Source: Planctomycetaceae bacterium
GTDB lineage: Bacteria > Planctomycetota > Planctomycetia > Planctomycetales > Planctomycetaceae
Length of the DNA stretch: 64,000 nt
NCBI GenBank assembly: GCA_029243145.1
Contig: JAQWSQ010000019.1
Span: 62,001-126,000, forward strand
Reading direction: 5' to 3'
The notes under the pieces: model-generated
Told to the model about the DNA's origin: nothing
The model's input: the letters and a program-made list of their open reading frames with translations, nothing else
The model's database searches: none
Shown here: piece after piece, positions 17,771 to 26,799 of the stretch
Numbering within the stretch: position 1 is the first letter of the stretch
Layout of the letters: every line of letters starts with the position of its first letter
Position numbers and translations under genes: made by a program

Positions 17771-18139
17771 ATGTTTCTGTTAACCGTGATTCCTTCTTCC
17801 CGAGAACATTTTCTGATCCCTTTTGCTCTGCCGGGGTTACTGGCTTCGGTGTTGATCTTCATTGGTGGCATTCAATTCAAAAGTATAAATTCCACATTCT
17901 GGAGTAGGTTCGGTTTGTATGCGGGCCTTTTTCCGGGAACACCCGCATGGATTCTGACCGCGCCCATTTGCTTGTGGTGTTTGTCAGTGATCAAACAACC
18001 AAGTATTCAACGTGCCTTTCGATCCCAAAGACGGTCTGGATATGCAATTCTGGCTGACATCTTGGAACAAAATCCGGGATTAAAATCTTCAACCGCGCAA
18101 CGTAAAGCGGTTGAGAAAAAGACGCGACGAACTCGGTAA
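17771..18139 (+). CDS. Small two-helix membrane protein
   Basis: 122 residues from the ATG at 17771, which excludes an upstream extension overlapping pstB. Two hydrophobic segments lie near residues 15-34 and 44-65 ([34 protein letters not shown]). The [16 protein letters not shown] motif after the second segment resembles a motif I associate with small planctomycete membrane proteins (WALVVLNRPEVKAAF). The tail is basic (KKTRRTR). Function unknown. The stop is 12 bp from the end of the convergent ceramidase-fold gene. Confidence 0.6.
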   Translation: MFLLTVIPSSREHFLIPFALPGLLASVLIFIGGIQFKSINSTFWSRFGLYAGLFPGTPAWILTAPICLWCLSVIKQPSIQRAFRSQRRSGYAILADILEQNPGLKSSTAQRKAVEKKTRRTR

Positions 18140-18151
18140 AAAAAGGGATCT

Positions 18152-19501
18152 CTAAAGCGAGTTCAGCAAATCGCTCATCGCGGCTACCATCACCGGTCCT
18201 GATTCTGCCGTGAACGGAAATTGATTGCAGTATTTGGGGGATTGATAGGCGGCATACGTCTTTCGCTCGACATCATAGGCATCGGGCAGGTAACCGATCC
18301 GGCCATTGGAATAACAGGCCAGCATAACGTGTGGCAGGTGGACACGTTCGCGAATCTCCAACGCCAGCGATGTGAAAAACTCGGAGGAGTTACCGATGAT
18401 ACCGAACTCACCCATCCGCATCGCCTGGATTTCGGTCTCCAACCACTCGTGGCGTGTCTCATAATCGACCAGCATGCGGTCGGTCCACTCCACATTAAAT
18501 CGGCACATCGCGGCGACCGCTTTCCATTCATCTCCCCCGTGGCGTGCGATCATTTCGTGAGGACGAGTCGTCATCACACGACCGATGGTTTCTTTCCAGC
18601 CGGAGAGATCACGATCATTCAGACGTTGCTCGGCTTCCCGGCGATCGTGTTGGATTTCTTCGAGCGTCCATCGACGGGTGGGAAGTTGCACAATTTCCGA
18701 ATGGGCGGCGATCTGAGATGCATCCAATGAATCTCGTTTGAGGAGCGATTCGATCACTGCAAAACAAAGTGACCGGGCGGGAATAGAGGCCGAAGCTTCT
18801 GAGTCGCCATAAAAATGGTGAAAATTCACATCGCCGCATGCCCCTTGCAGATAGATGGCTGTTGAACCTGGAAAGACTCGCTCCAGATGGTCGCAGAGTT
18901 CTCCAGGAACATCTCGACTGATTGAAGAGGGACGGAGATTTGTCGTAATCGTGGGGTGTCCCTGAAAGCCGACCACGAAAGCCAACGTCGAATCATCGCC
19001 GCGTTGAATTTGCAGCGTGGTCAATGTGGGATCAATGGGGCCAGCGAGACGAGTTCGATTGAATGTGAGATCGGCGACTTCCGTCGTTGCGATTGAGAGA
19101 GAGACCGGCTCTCGTGATTTCCAGGCATTGACGGTTGCAACAATCGCCTGATCGGCGGCCCACTCTTCGTAGTCAGGATCAACTTCACCCACTCCAAGTA
19201 ATCCGCCGGAAGCGGGCGCGTTGTGCGTGTGAGTGGCGGTCACAAGAATATTGGCGGCGGGAATACTGGTCTCTTGGGAAACACCCGCACGAATCTGCTG
19301 GGTGAAGTCAGAGCTGATCACCATTAAATCGACGGAAACTATGGCGAGAAGTGTCTCGGCGTTCTCGATGACGATGGCCGTTGCGTTTAATGAGTCATGG
19401 ACGTCCAACCAGAATCGTTTGAGATAATACCCCCAGCCGGTCAATTCAACCGGTTTGGTCGGAGTGATCGAAGATCTGGAAACTCCTGCTTGAGGTTTCA
19501 T
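18152..19501 (-). CDS. Neutral/alkaline ceramidase-fold protein
   Basis: 449 residues from the ATG at 19501. The N-terminal ceramidase-type fold is seen in VSVDLMVISSDF, the metal-site THTHNAPASGG (about residues 90-100), GFQGHPTI and the region QGACGDVNFHHF. In true neutral ceramidases the nucleophile Ser sits in GDVSPN; here the Ser is Asn, so amide hydrolysis of ceramide is doubtful. No signal peptide is seen, so the protein is probably cytoplasmic. Many planctomycetes carry such members with unknown substrates. The gene is divergent from the enolase-superfamily gene (78 bp gap), suggesting shared control. Confidence 0.75.
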   Translation of the reverse strand: MKPQAGVSRSSITPTKPVELTGWGYYLKRFWLDVHDSLNATAIVIENAETLLAIVSVDLMVISSDFTQQIRAGVSQETSIPAANILVTATHTHNAPASGGLLGVGEVDPDYEEWAADQAIVATVNAWKSREPVSLSIATTEVADLTFNRTRLAGPIDPTLTTLQIQRGDDSTLAFVVGFQGHPTITTNLRPSSISRDVPGELCDHLERVFPGSTAIYLQGACGDVNFHHFYGDSEASASIPARSLCFAVIESLLKRDSLDASQIAAHSEIVQLPTRRWTLEEIQHDRREAEQRLNDRDLSGWKETIGRVMTTRPHEMIARHGGDEWKAVAAMCRFNVEWTDRMLVDYETRHEWLETEIQAMRMGEFGIIGNSSEFFTSLALEIRERVHLPHVMLACYSNGRIGYLPDAYDVERKTYAAYQSPKYCNQFPFTAESGPVMVAAMSDLLNSL

Positions 19502-19579
19502 GACGGACTCCACACACTTGGTAGACATCACATCGAGCGGTGACGCTCCCGGACGTGATCTATTCTACAGGGAAAAACG

Positions 19580-20695
19580 ATGAAAATCACAAAGATCATC
19601 AGCTATCCGGTCAGGATTCCGCTGAAACCCGAATACCATATGATCTCGGCTCTCGGCCACCATCAGGTTTCTGAGTATCTGATTGTTCGTGTGGAGACGG
19701 ACGCTGATATTGATGGCGTGGGCGAAGCAACCGTTATGCCGCGTTGGAGTGGTGAAACGGTTTGGAGTGTTCAGGCAATCGTTGACCGCGCTTTTGCGCC
19801 GGCCTTGATTGGTTGTGACCCCTGCGATGTCGAAAGAATCGATACACTCATGGATCAATGTGCTGTGGGGAATTGGTTTGCCAAGTCGGCGATAGAGATG
19901 GCGTTGTGGGACATTCAAGGGAAAGATCGTGGACAGCCGGTCTATCAACTTCTCGGGGGGCCCGCGCGATCCCACACCATTAAGTGTCGATTTTCGATGG
20001 GCGCTTATGCTCCCGACCGTGCCCGAGAGCGAGCCCGTCAGTTGATCGAAAACGGATTCACGACCATCAAGGTGAAAGTCGGTACAAAACTCGAAGAAGA
20101 TGTGGAACGAGTTCGTATCGTCCGGGAAACCATCGGCCTCGATTACGAAATGGTGATCGATGCGAATTGTGGCTTTGATGTCGCGACGGCGATTGAGATG
20201 GCTCAACAAGTGGCTGATTGCAACGTAGGCTTGTTTGAACAGCCGACTCCGAGAGACGATTACGCCGGGTTGGCAGAAGTTCGCCGATCTATCAAACCCG
20301 AAGTGATGGCGGATGACATCTGTTTCGATCTCAATCACGCCCGGGAATGCCTTCGGCACGATGCGTGTGACGTGATTAGCGTTTACCCCGGCAAAAACGG
20401 GGGACTGCGAAAATCGTTGGAGATTGTTGCCTTAGCCGCACAGCACAATGTCGCCTGTTCGATTGGATCCAATCTGGAACTCGACATTGCCTCGGCAGCC
20501 ATGTGTCACTTGGTACTGGCTCATGACAACATGAACGTGGAAAAATATCCGGGCGACATTATGGGCCCCGATTATCATTCGGTCAGCGTGGTGAAAGAAC
20601 CGCTTGTGATCGACGGACCAACGATCACCATCAGCGACCGCCCCGGATTGGGCGTCGAAGTCGATTGGAATACGGTTGAGGAACTTAGATTGTGA
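19580..20695 (+). CDS. Enolase-superfamily enzyme, muconate lactonising/dipeptide epimerase-like
   Basis: 371 residues. The catalytic acid-base Lys is in TTIKVKVG (K164-x-K166), metal ligands are D194 (IDAN), E220 (FEQP) and D245 (MADD), and the opposite Lys is K272 in PGKNGG. This is the MLE-subgroup arrangement with a Lys on each side of the active site, found in muconate lactonising enzymes, o-succinylbenzoate synthases and L-Ala-D/L-Glu or other dipeptide epimerases. The substrate cannot be assigned. A clear AGGGA ribosome site precedes the ATG. Confidence 0.88.
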   Translation: MKITKIISYPVRIPLKPEYHMISALGHHQVSEYLIVRVETDADIDGVGEATVMPRWSGETVWSVQAIVDRAFAPALIGCDPCDVERIDTLMDQCAVGNWFAKSAIEMALWDIQGKDRGQPVYQLLGGPARSHTIKCRFSMGAYAPDRARERARQLIENGFTTIKVKVGTKLEEDVERVRIVRETIGLDYEMVIDANCGFDVATAIEMAQQVADCNVGLFEQPTPRDDYAGLAEVRRSIKPEVMADDICFDLNHARECLRHDACDVISVYPGKNGGLRKSLEIVALAAQHNVACSIGSNLELDIASAAMCHLVLAHDNMNVEKYPGDIMGPDYHSVSVVKEPLVIDGPTITISDRPGLGVEVDWNTVEELRL

Positions 20696-20713
20696 GTTCT
20701 TTGCTCTAGCAGA

Positions 20714-21070
20714 TCACGGTTCCGAAGCTCTCGAATTTCCATTGCGGGAAACGCCGTGTCCCTCCGCGTCGGCGGGGACTTCAAAATTCTGCTCAGGAGG
20801 AGTCAGCTCGGCTTCGATTTCATAATCAATAAATAACGGGTTCGGTCCTGCTGCAGCACTCTCTGCAGTTTCATCTTCATTTTCGACTTCGGCAAACTTC
20901 CCATCATAGGCGGAAATTCGCAGCGTATATTTTCCCGGAGCGATACCTTGACCCGTTTCCACGGTGGTGTATTTTCCGTCAATGATTTCGGCGAATCCTG
21001 ATGGTGGTGAGCTATCTTGACCCGGCTGGGCCAAAAATTGAATCTCGCCATAAACAATGGGTTTGCCATG
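20714..21070 (-). pseudogene. 3' fragment of a transthyretin-like/carboxypeptidase-regulatory-type lipoprotein gene
   Basis: Frame open from just after a TAA at 21073-21071, reading [40 protein letters not shown] and ending near EQNFEVPA. This is the pattern of the small planctomycete beta-sandwich proteins (V-T-x-x-GKP-x-x-x-G-x-I-x-F) that commonly follow DUF1559 genes. The N-terminal signal peptide and lipobox are missing. The upstream sequence is the 5' half of a DUF1559 gene, so a deletion appears to have joined two neighbours. Confidence 0.55.
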
Positions 21071-21422
21071 TTACCCGGATCTCGGGGGACTCGAGAAGGT
21101 GTTCCGATACCGATCTATGGAGCGGTGCTTGATCGATGTAGGGCAACAAACGTAAAGACCAACCCCAAGCATCGACTCGGTCCATATTATTTCCGACTCC
21201 ATCCGCAGAACTGGCCGGAGGAAACATGGTGAAGGTATCGTGATAGTTGTGAAACTCGAGCCCCAACTGCTTCATATTGTTTTTGCAGGTACTGCGGCGA
21301 GCCGCTTCTCGCGCCTGTTGAACGGCGGGGAGTAACAAAGCGACCAAGACGGCAATGATGGCAATGACCACTAATAATTCGATCAGCGTGAAGCCACGCT
21401 TCATCTTTCGATGAGTGAGCAT
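21071..21422 (-). pseudogene. 5' fragment of a DUF1559 type II/IV pseudopilin-like gene
   Basis: Starts at the ATG at 21422 behind a GAGGAT ribosome site. Residues 9-30 are the prepilin motif [24 protein letters not shown] followed by [29 protein letters not shown] and [16 protein letters not shown], all diagnostic for DUF1559. After about 105 residues similarity stops and the frame runs to a stop inside the next gene's sequence. Full-length DUF1559 proteins have roughly 250-400 residues. A product, if made, could still be processed by prepilin peptidase (cleavage after Gly). Confidence 0.65.
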
Positions 21423-21757
21423 GAAAACGATCCTCAGATGTGTGTGTGAATAAGGAATAGAAATCGCTTAAGATATGGATAAATCTTAATACACAGGCAT
21501 GAGCAAGGACTGAGCAGTTTCGTGAGTATGACGTCCGAGAGATCTCCATTCGGTAGAGAACTCATTTTCACTGATTTCCGTTTTCCATGACTTCTGGAGT
21601 TTGCTGATCACCTCAGAATGAAGCGTGACCTGAGAGCGACATGTTCGGTGAAAGACGGTCTGTTTATGACCGGGAAAGTATTTTGCTGAAGTGTGAGTGC
21701 TGTGGCCGATGATTGAGCCGTGCCGAGAGTCATCACAAAACGAGGATCATCAAATAG

Positions 21758-21791
21758 AAGAAGCGATCGCAAAAAATTGCGATCGCTTCTT
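21758..21791 (-). terminator. Terminator after the Lys/Ala-rich gene
   Basis: A 15-bp stem around GAAGCGATCGCAA with a 4-nt A/T loop. On the minus strand it follows the stop codon of the gene at 21847 by 56 bp and has a short T/C-rich tail. The stem contains two GCGATCGC octamers. It could act in both directions. Confidence 0.7.
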
Positions 21792-21846
21792 TCTCGTTGT
21801 AACAATGATGGCTGGTAATTGAATGACCAAGCCAGCAGAAAGCGGA

Positions 21847-21978
21847 CTACTTCTTCTTCGCAGTAGCTTTCTTCTTAGCAGGAGCTTTTTTCTTGGCTGC
21901 CTTCTTCTTAGCAGGAGCCTTTTTCTTAGCTGCTTTTTTCTTCGTTGCTTTTTTCTTGGCTGCTTTCTTCTTAGCCAC
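21847..21978 (-). CDS. 43-residue Lys/Ala-rich histone H1-like protein
   Basis: A GTG at 21978-21976 preceded by an AAGGAGAT ribosome site (21984-21991) fixes the start. A longer in-frame ATG at 22074 lacks such a site. The product consists almost only of AKKKA, TKKKA and APAKKK repeats, as in the C-terminal tails of eukaryotic H1 and bacterial Hc1/Hc2 or AlgP proteins, which bind DNA non-specifically and compact it. A nucleoid role is inference from composition. It has its own terminator at 21758-21791. Confidence 0.75.
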   Translation of the reverse strand: MAKKKAAKKKATKKKAAKKKAPAKKKAAKKKAPAKKKATAKKK

Positions 21979-22533
21979 CTTAAATCTCCTTAAAATTCTA
22001 TCCGGTGACTTTTGAACCGCCGGCAAACCGGAAGCTGAACGGTTTCTGTCGTCACCCAAACGTGTCCAATTCACATCTTGTCAACCGTGACAAGTTGGGC
22101 TGAGTGAACGATGAAGTTTGTCGAGCGCGAATCAAAGCTGACTTGTCTCTTTCAACACTCCATCGTTTCATCAGCAACGTGATCATTATGCTAATTTTTT
22201 TCTCGAAATCTGCAAGCCCTTTGTTTTCATTCACAGGCATCTCAACACGTTTCTCACAAATCGAAACGAAGACGTTTTTGTAAGCAATCGTTTTGTTGAT
22301 GGAACGTTGCGACTCACGTTTGGGATTCCTTCTTCCACTGCAAAAAAACGAACACAAATAAAAACAGCATGAATTACAGTGTTATATTGCCATTGATCAA
22401 AATGAAATCGAAATAATCCTCAATGCCAACATTGTCAACGAGTCGCGCGTTGTTGTTTTGTGAGAGACTCCACAAGAGCCAAAAGAGCGGAAAAAATATT
22501 TCGAGTTTTTTTTGAAAAACTATGCGACAAAGG
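21979..22533. other. Intergenic region, no supported gene
   Basis: About 550 bases, AT-rich toward 22180-22530. It must hold the promoter of the Lys/Ala-rich gene. A 101-codon minus-strand frame at 22052-22357 has no ribosome site or family resemblance. No riboswitch or terminator recognised. Confidence 0.5.
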
Positions 22534-23358
22534 TCACTTCAACGAATTTAAGACCCCTTTGAGATACTCAATGCTCTCGCGCGCGATCTTTTCACAACCG
22601 GGTGAGTAGTCAAATACTTCCACAGACACCCATCCCGAGTAACCACTTTCGACCAGAGCTTTCATGATTGGTTCATACTTTGTCTCTCCCATACCCGGTC
22701 CCAACAAATTGGTATCGTTCACATGAAAGTGGCCAGTGATCTCTGCATGACGATGGATTAAATCGGGAAGAGTATCGGTTTCAGCCCCCAGCATGGCTTT
22801 CACATCCTGGTGCAGAACAAACAAAGGATGATCCACCATTTCGATCAACCGTACTCCATTCGCACATGTGTTGACAAAATCGGTTTCTTTGGGAGTTAAC
22901 GGCTCCATGCAAATTCGCACATTTCGTTCTGCAATGATCGGCATCACTTTTCGGAAGACTTCTGCCGCGTTCTCGTACGCTTGGTCCTCCCTGAGACCCT
23001 CTTCCAGGTTTCGTTGAAACGGTGAGCCGAAGACCATCAAGTCTCCACCGAAGTCAGCACAGGCTTCTCCCAGTTCAATTAGATAGTCGGCGGTTGCATC
23101 GCGGACCGATTGATGGGCCGTCGTTAGATGTAATCCTTCCGTCTTAGCGAGCAACCAATGTAAACCGATAATTTGCAGGCCATGATCTTCGGCCACTTTT
23201 CGTAATTGCTGGCGCTCTGCCGCTGAAACATCGGAAATCTTTTCTGCCAGAGTGAACGGGGCAAGCTCTAGCCCAGTGTATCCCAGCTCTGCGGAAAATT
23301 GACATTGCCGTTCCCACGCCCAGTCTTCGTAGAGTTCCTGACAGATGGCGAATTTCAT
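22534..23358 (-). CDS. Sugar phosphate isomerase/epimerase-like TIM-barrel protein
   Basis: 274 residues with a good AGGACA ribosome site before the ATG. The xylose-isomerase-like TIM barrel (AP_endonuc_2 family) is indicated by the pattern GYTGLELAPF, IIGLHWLLAKTEG, NVRICMEPLTPKETDF, the metal ligand region GHFHVNDTN and the C-terminal GWVSVEVFDYSPG. Glu and His residues at the barrel ends would bind a divalent metal. Such enzymes epimerise or isomerise ketoses, hydroxypyruvate or inositol derivatives; the substrate is open. Monocistronic as far as can be seen. Confidence 0.83.
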   Translation of the reverse strand: MKFAICQELYEDWAWERQCQFSAELGYTGLELAPFTLAEKISDVSAAERQQLRKVAEDHGLQIIGLHWLLAKTEGLHLTTAHQSVRDATADYLIELGEACADFGGDLMVFGSPFQRNLEEGLREDQAYENAAEVFRKVMPIIAERNVRICMEPLTPKETDFVNTCANGVRLIEMVDHPLFVLHQDVKAMLGAETDTLPDLIHRHAEITGHFHVNDTNLLGPGMGETKYEPIMKALVESGYSGWVSVEVFDYSPGCEKIARESIEYLKGVLNSLK

Positions 23359-23738
23359 AATTGATGTCCTGATGAAAAATACTCAGCGCGCTGAGGGATA
23401 GAAATGACGAGACCGGCAACCTTTGCCGATGATCCAAAGAGTATCACGAATCAATTGTGCTTTCGAGGTCGCCGAGTTTGCCGCATAGTAATTGTGATCG
23501 TTAAAGACTCTCTATTTTGACACCAGAGACTGGGATGAGTGTAACGGTTGTGCCGTACCTGTCACTCAGGGGTTTGAGAGAATTTCGGTGAAGTCGTTCT
23601 TTATTTTCGGAATCAATAGAGATAAGTGTGTCAGACTGCCGAGTACAGATAATGTTGGGGACTCTACACACGTGGAGATATTCCGTCATGAATCGGTCAA
23701 CACCATCGATGGACTCAGAGGAGCTGGGGAACTTGGCT
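23359..23738. other. Divergent intergenic region, no gene
   Basis: 380 bases between two divergent genes; presumably holds both promoters. No palindromic operator or structured RNA recognised. An in-frame ATG at 23688 could extend the YTV protein but would put a polar stretch before its signal peptide. Confidence 0.5.
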
Positions 23739-25058
23739 ATGAATCGCCTTATTGGAATGACGTTTGTTTTGACCCTGCTGGCCTCTTTCGGGATGTCTCA
23801 GGCAGACGCCGGTTACTGCGGCGCGGCCAGTTACAACAACTGTCCCGACCAAGAGATCATGCCTTGCGGATTGTTCTGCGAAGCGCGCGATTGCTGTGTC
23901 GAATACAAAGTCGTCAAAGAGACCGTCTGGGAAACTGAGCACTACACTTGCAAAGAGAAGGTGTTCGACACCATCTACGAGCAAGTTCCCGTCTGTTGCG
24001 AGAAGAAGGTGTACGAGACGTGCTATCGTCCTGAAACCTACACCGCGAAACGCAAAGTCTACCAGACGTGCTACAAAGAAAAGTGCGTCAAGACAAAACG
24101 CCCCATCTATCAGACTTGCTATCGCGAAAAGTGTGTCAAAACGAAAAAGCCGTGTTACAAGACAACCTACAAAGATGTTTGTTATACCGTCAGAAAACCA
24201 GTCTACCAAACTTGCTACAAAGAGAAGTGTGTGAAGACCAAGCGTCCTTGCTACAAGACGACGTATTGTGATGTGTCATGCACCACTTACAAGAATCAAT
24301 ATGAAACTTGCTACAAAGATGTCTGTTACACGACTTGCAAGCCGGTTCATTACACCAAAGAGGTCGATGTTTGCTGCGGTGAATGGAATACCGTCATGGA
24401 ACCTTGTGCGGTCGATCCCGGCTGTGCCGCTCCGACAGAATGTGCTGATGCTGGTCACGTCGCTGCTGACTGTTGTGCTCCACAACCCAAAATGATTTGC
24501 CGCAAAGTGTGGGTTCCCAAAGTGGTCAAGAAAACGGTTTGTTGCACTCGCTACGAACAGCAAGTCTGTCACAAGAAAGTTCCTTACACGGTTTGCAAAA
24601 AGGTTCCTTGCACCATCACCAAGAAAGTTCCTAAAACGTGTTGCACTTGGATCGAAGAGTGCAAAACAGTCAAAGTGCCTTACACCACCTGCAAATGGGT
24701 GGAAGAATGTTGCACGAAGAAAGTTCCCAAAACGACCTGTACCTGGGTCGAAGAGTGCAAGACTGTCAGAATTCCTCACACCACCTGCACCTGGGTCGAA
24801 GAATGTAAGACTGTCAAAGTTCCTTACACGACTTGTCAGGTTGTCAAAGAGTGCAAAACACGAATGGTTCCTTACACCAAATGCCGCACCGTCTGCGAAA
24901 CGAAATTCAAAACCGTGTGCAAGAAAGTGTGTCGCGAAGTGTGTGTGACCAAAACTCGCTGTGTGCCCCGCACCGTTTGCCGCAAAATTCCCGTTGATCC
25001 AGGTTGTTGCCCACAAGAAAAAACGTGTGCCGCACCGGCTCAAGGTTGCGTGCAATAA
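23739..25058 (+). CDS. Cysteine-rich YTV-repeat cell-surface protein
   Basis: 439 residues from the ATG at 23739. Signal peptide MNRLIGMTFVLTLLASFG...ADA, then a mature protein with about 60 Cys. The N-terminal half is built from units like VYQTCYKEKCVKTKRP with a period of about 14; the C-terminal half from units like ECKTVKVPYTTCTWVE with a period of about 15. A Pro/Ala spacer (PCAVDPGCAAPTEC) separates the halves. This matches the planctomycete-specific YTV-type proteins reported from the proteinaceous wall of Rhodopirellula baltica, where disulphide cross-links are thought to stiffen the envelope. Repeats differ at the DNA level, so they are old. A strong terminator follows. Confidence 0.85.
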   Translation: MNRLIGMTFVLTLLASFGMSQADAGYCGAASYNNCPDQEIMPCGLFCEARDCCVEYKVVKETVWETEHYTCKEKVFDTIYEQVPVCCEKKVYETCYRPETYTAKRKVYQTCYKEKCVKTKRPIYQTCYREKCVKTKKPCYKTTYKDVCYTVRKPVYQTCYKEKCVKTKRPCYKTTYCDVSCTTYKNQYETCYKDVCYTTCKPVHYTKEVDVCCGEWNTVMEPCAVDPGCAAPTECADAGHVAADCCAPQPKMICRKVWVPKVVKKTVCCTRYEQQVCHKKVPYTVCKKVPCTITKKVPKTCCTWIEECKTVKVPYTTCKWVEECCTKKVPKTTCTWVEECKTVRIPHTTCTWVEECKTVKVPYTTCQVVKECKTRMVPYTKCRTVCETKFKTVCKKVCREVCVTKTRCVPRTVCRKIPVDPGCCPQEKTCAAPAQGCVQ

Positions 25059-25079
25059 TCGAATCTTAGTTTGAATATC

Positions 25080-25114
25080 AAAACCGGACGGCTCAAATTT
25101 CGTCCGGTTTTTTT
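25080..25114 (+). terminator. Rho-independent terminator of the YTV gene
   Basis: Stem AAAACCGGACG (25080-25090) with CGTCCGGTTTT (25101-25111), 10-nt loop, and seven T to 25114. It ends the transcript 21 bp after the YTV stop codon. Confidence 0.92.
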
Positions 25115-25214
25115 ATGCGCCCTGCCGAGTTAAAGAGAGGATCCTCGACCTCGCAGATGCTATACTGTGAGACAGTAGATCCCACACACGAATGACTTGC
25201 AGGAGACGACTTCA

Positions 25215-26747
25215 ATGGGTGTTTATCTCGGCGTTGATATCGGTACCAGCGGAACCAAAACGCTCGCCATTCAAGAGGACGGCACGATCCTCGCATCGGC
25301 GACGGAAGAGTACCCACTTTCGAGCCCCAAACCAGGTTGGTCAGAGCAAGAGCCCGAACATTGGTGGAAGGCGACCATCGACAGCATCAATGCCGTCATG
25401 AAGGCTGGGAAAATCAAATCCGACGACGTGAAAGGGATCGGGCTTTCCGGTCAGATGCACGGTTCGGTTTTTCTCGATAAAAAGAACGAAGTGATTCGCC
25501 CTGCTCTCTTATGGAACGACCAACGGACCGCCGCACAGTGCAACGAGATCGAAAAGCTCGCCGGCGGACGCAAGAAGCTGATTCAAATGGTCGCCAATCC
25601 CGCGCTGACTGGATTCACGGCTCCTAAGATTCTCTGGTTGCGTAACAACGAACCGAAAAACTTCGACAAGACCACTCAGGTTCTCCTGCCTAAAGATTAT
25701 GTCCGCTTTCGACTCACGGGTGAATTCGCGACCGAGGTCAGCGACGCCTCGGGAACGCTGCTACTGAATGTCAAAAAACGGAACTGGTCCAAGAAACTGC
25801 TCGGCAAACTCGATCTTTCTCGCGACCTGCTTCCCAAAGTCTTTGAGTCTGAGGAAGTCTCGGGCGAATTGACCACCGAAAGTGCCAAGCTGCTCGGCTT
25901 GAACGCGGGAACTCCCGTCGTCGGTGGCGGTGGAGATCAAGCGGCATCGGCCATCGGGAATGGTATCGTGAGAAAAGGAATCATCTCGGCCACGATGGGG
26001 ACAAGTGGAGTCGTCTTCGCGCATAGCGATGAGATTCAATATGATCCCTCCGGGCGAGTACATACCTTCTGCCATGCGGTTCGCGACAAATGGCACATCA
26101 TGGGAGTCGTCTTGTCGGCGGGGGGTTCGTTGCAATGGTATCGCAATCAATTGTGTCAGGAAGAAGTCGCGCAGGCGAAGAAACAAAAAGTCGATCCGTA
26201 CGAATTGATCACTCAATCTGCCGCCGAGTGTCCTGCCGGTTCGGAAGGTCTCTACTTCTTGCCGTACTTGACCGGTGAACGAACACCTCACGCAGACCCG
26301 AACGCGCATGGAGCGTGGGTCGGTCTCTCTCTGCGACATGGCAAAGGACACATGGGACGTGCCGTCATGGAAGGTGCCACCTACGCGATGCGGGATTCGC
26401 TGGAGATCATTAAAGGGCTCGATGTTCCCGTCAAAGAGATTCGACTTTCGGGTGGTGGAGCCCGTTCGGAGTTCTGGCGTCAGATGCAAGCCGACATTTA
26501 TGGACACAAGTGTGTCACCATCAATGCCGAGGAAGGCCCGGCCTTCGGTGTCGCTCTGCTCGCCGCTGCGGGAACGGGCGCCTATAAAGATGTCGTTGAA
26601 GCCTGCAATGCGACGATTGAAACCGTCACCGAAACAAAACCGATTGCAAAAACGAAGAAGACCTACAACAAACATTACCCAATCTACGGCGATCTGTATC
26701 AATCGCTGAAAGGCGATTACGCCAAGATTGCCAAGCTGGTGGAATGA
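25215..26747 (+). CDS. xylB: Xylulokinase
   Basis: 510 residues from the ATG at 25215, with a CAGGAGACG ribosome site. It phosphorylates D-xylulose to xylulose 5-phosphate with ATP. FGGY-kinase features are all present: VDIGTSGTK phosphate loop (residues 6-14), [10 protein letters not shown] (about 83-92) typical of Xyl[23 protein letters not shown], and the second phosphate region [19 protein letters not shown]. The length is standard. No xylose isomerase gene is adjacent. The broken ornithine cyclodeaminase gene begins 52 bp downstream on the same strand. Confidence 0.92.
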   Translation: MGVYLGVDIGTSGTKTLAIQEDGTILASATEEYPLSSPKPGWSEQEPEHWWKATIDSINAVMKAGKIKSDDVKGIGLSGQMHGSVFLDKKNEVIRPALLWNDQRTAAQCNEIEKLAGGRKKLIQMVANPALTGFTAPKILWLRNNEPKNFDKTTQVLLPKDYVRFRLTGEFATEVSDASGTLLLNVKKRNWSKKLLGKLDLSRDLLPKVFESEEVSGELTTESAKLLGLNAGTPVVGGGGDQAASAIGNGIVRKGIISATMGTSGVVFAHSDEIQYDPSGRVHTFCHAVRDKWHIMGVVLSAGGSLQWYRNQLCQEEVAQAKKQKVDPYELITQSAAECPAGSEGLYFLPYLTGERTPHADPNAHGAWVGLSLRHGKGHMGRAVMEGATYAMRDSLEIIKGLDVPVKEIRLSGGGARSEFWRQMQADIYGHKCVTINAEEGPAFGVALLAAAGTGAYKDVVEACNATIETVTETKPIAKTKKTYNKHYPIYGDLYQSLKGDYAKIAKLVE

Positions 26748-26799
26748 CTATTCTGAGCCGCGTAAGCACGCACGCCGGGCAAACACAAAGTTGGTTCCT

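Noticed and set aside
19565-20359. 264-residue minus-strand frame opposite the enolase-superfamily gene
   Set aside because: Shadow of a gene with all catalytic residues intact.
22052-22357. 101-residue minus-strand frame upstream of the Lys/Ala gene
   Set aside because: No ribosome site, no recognisable domain, AT-rich intergenic sequence.
24276-25055. 259-residue minus-strand frame opposite the YTV gene
   Set aside because: Shadow of the Cys/Lys repeats; the real gene is on the plus strand with signal peptide and terminator.
25761-26702. 313-residue minus-strand frame opposite xylB
   Set aside because: Entirely inside a well-conserved xylulokinase gene; no ribosome site or family.
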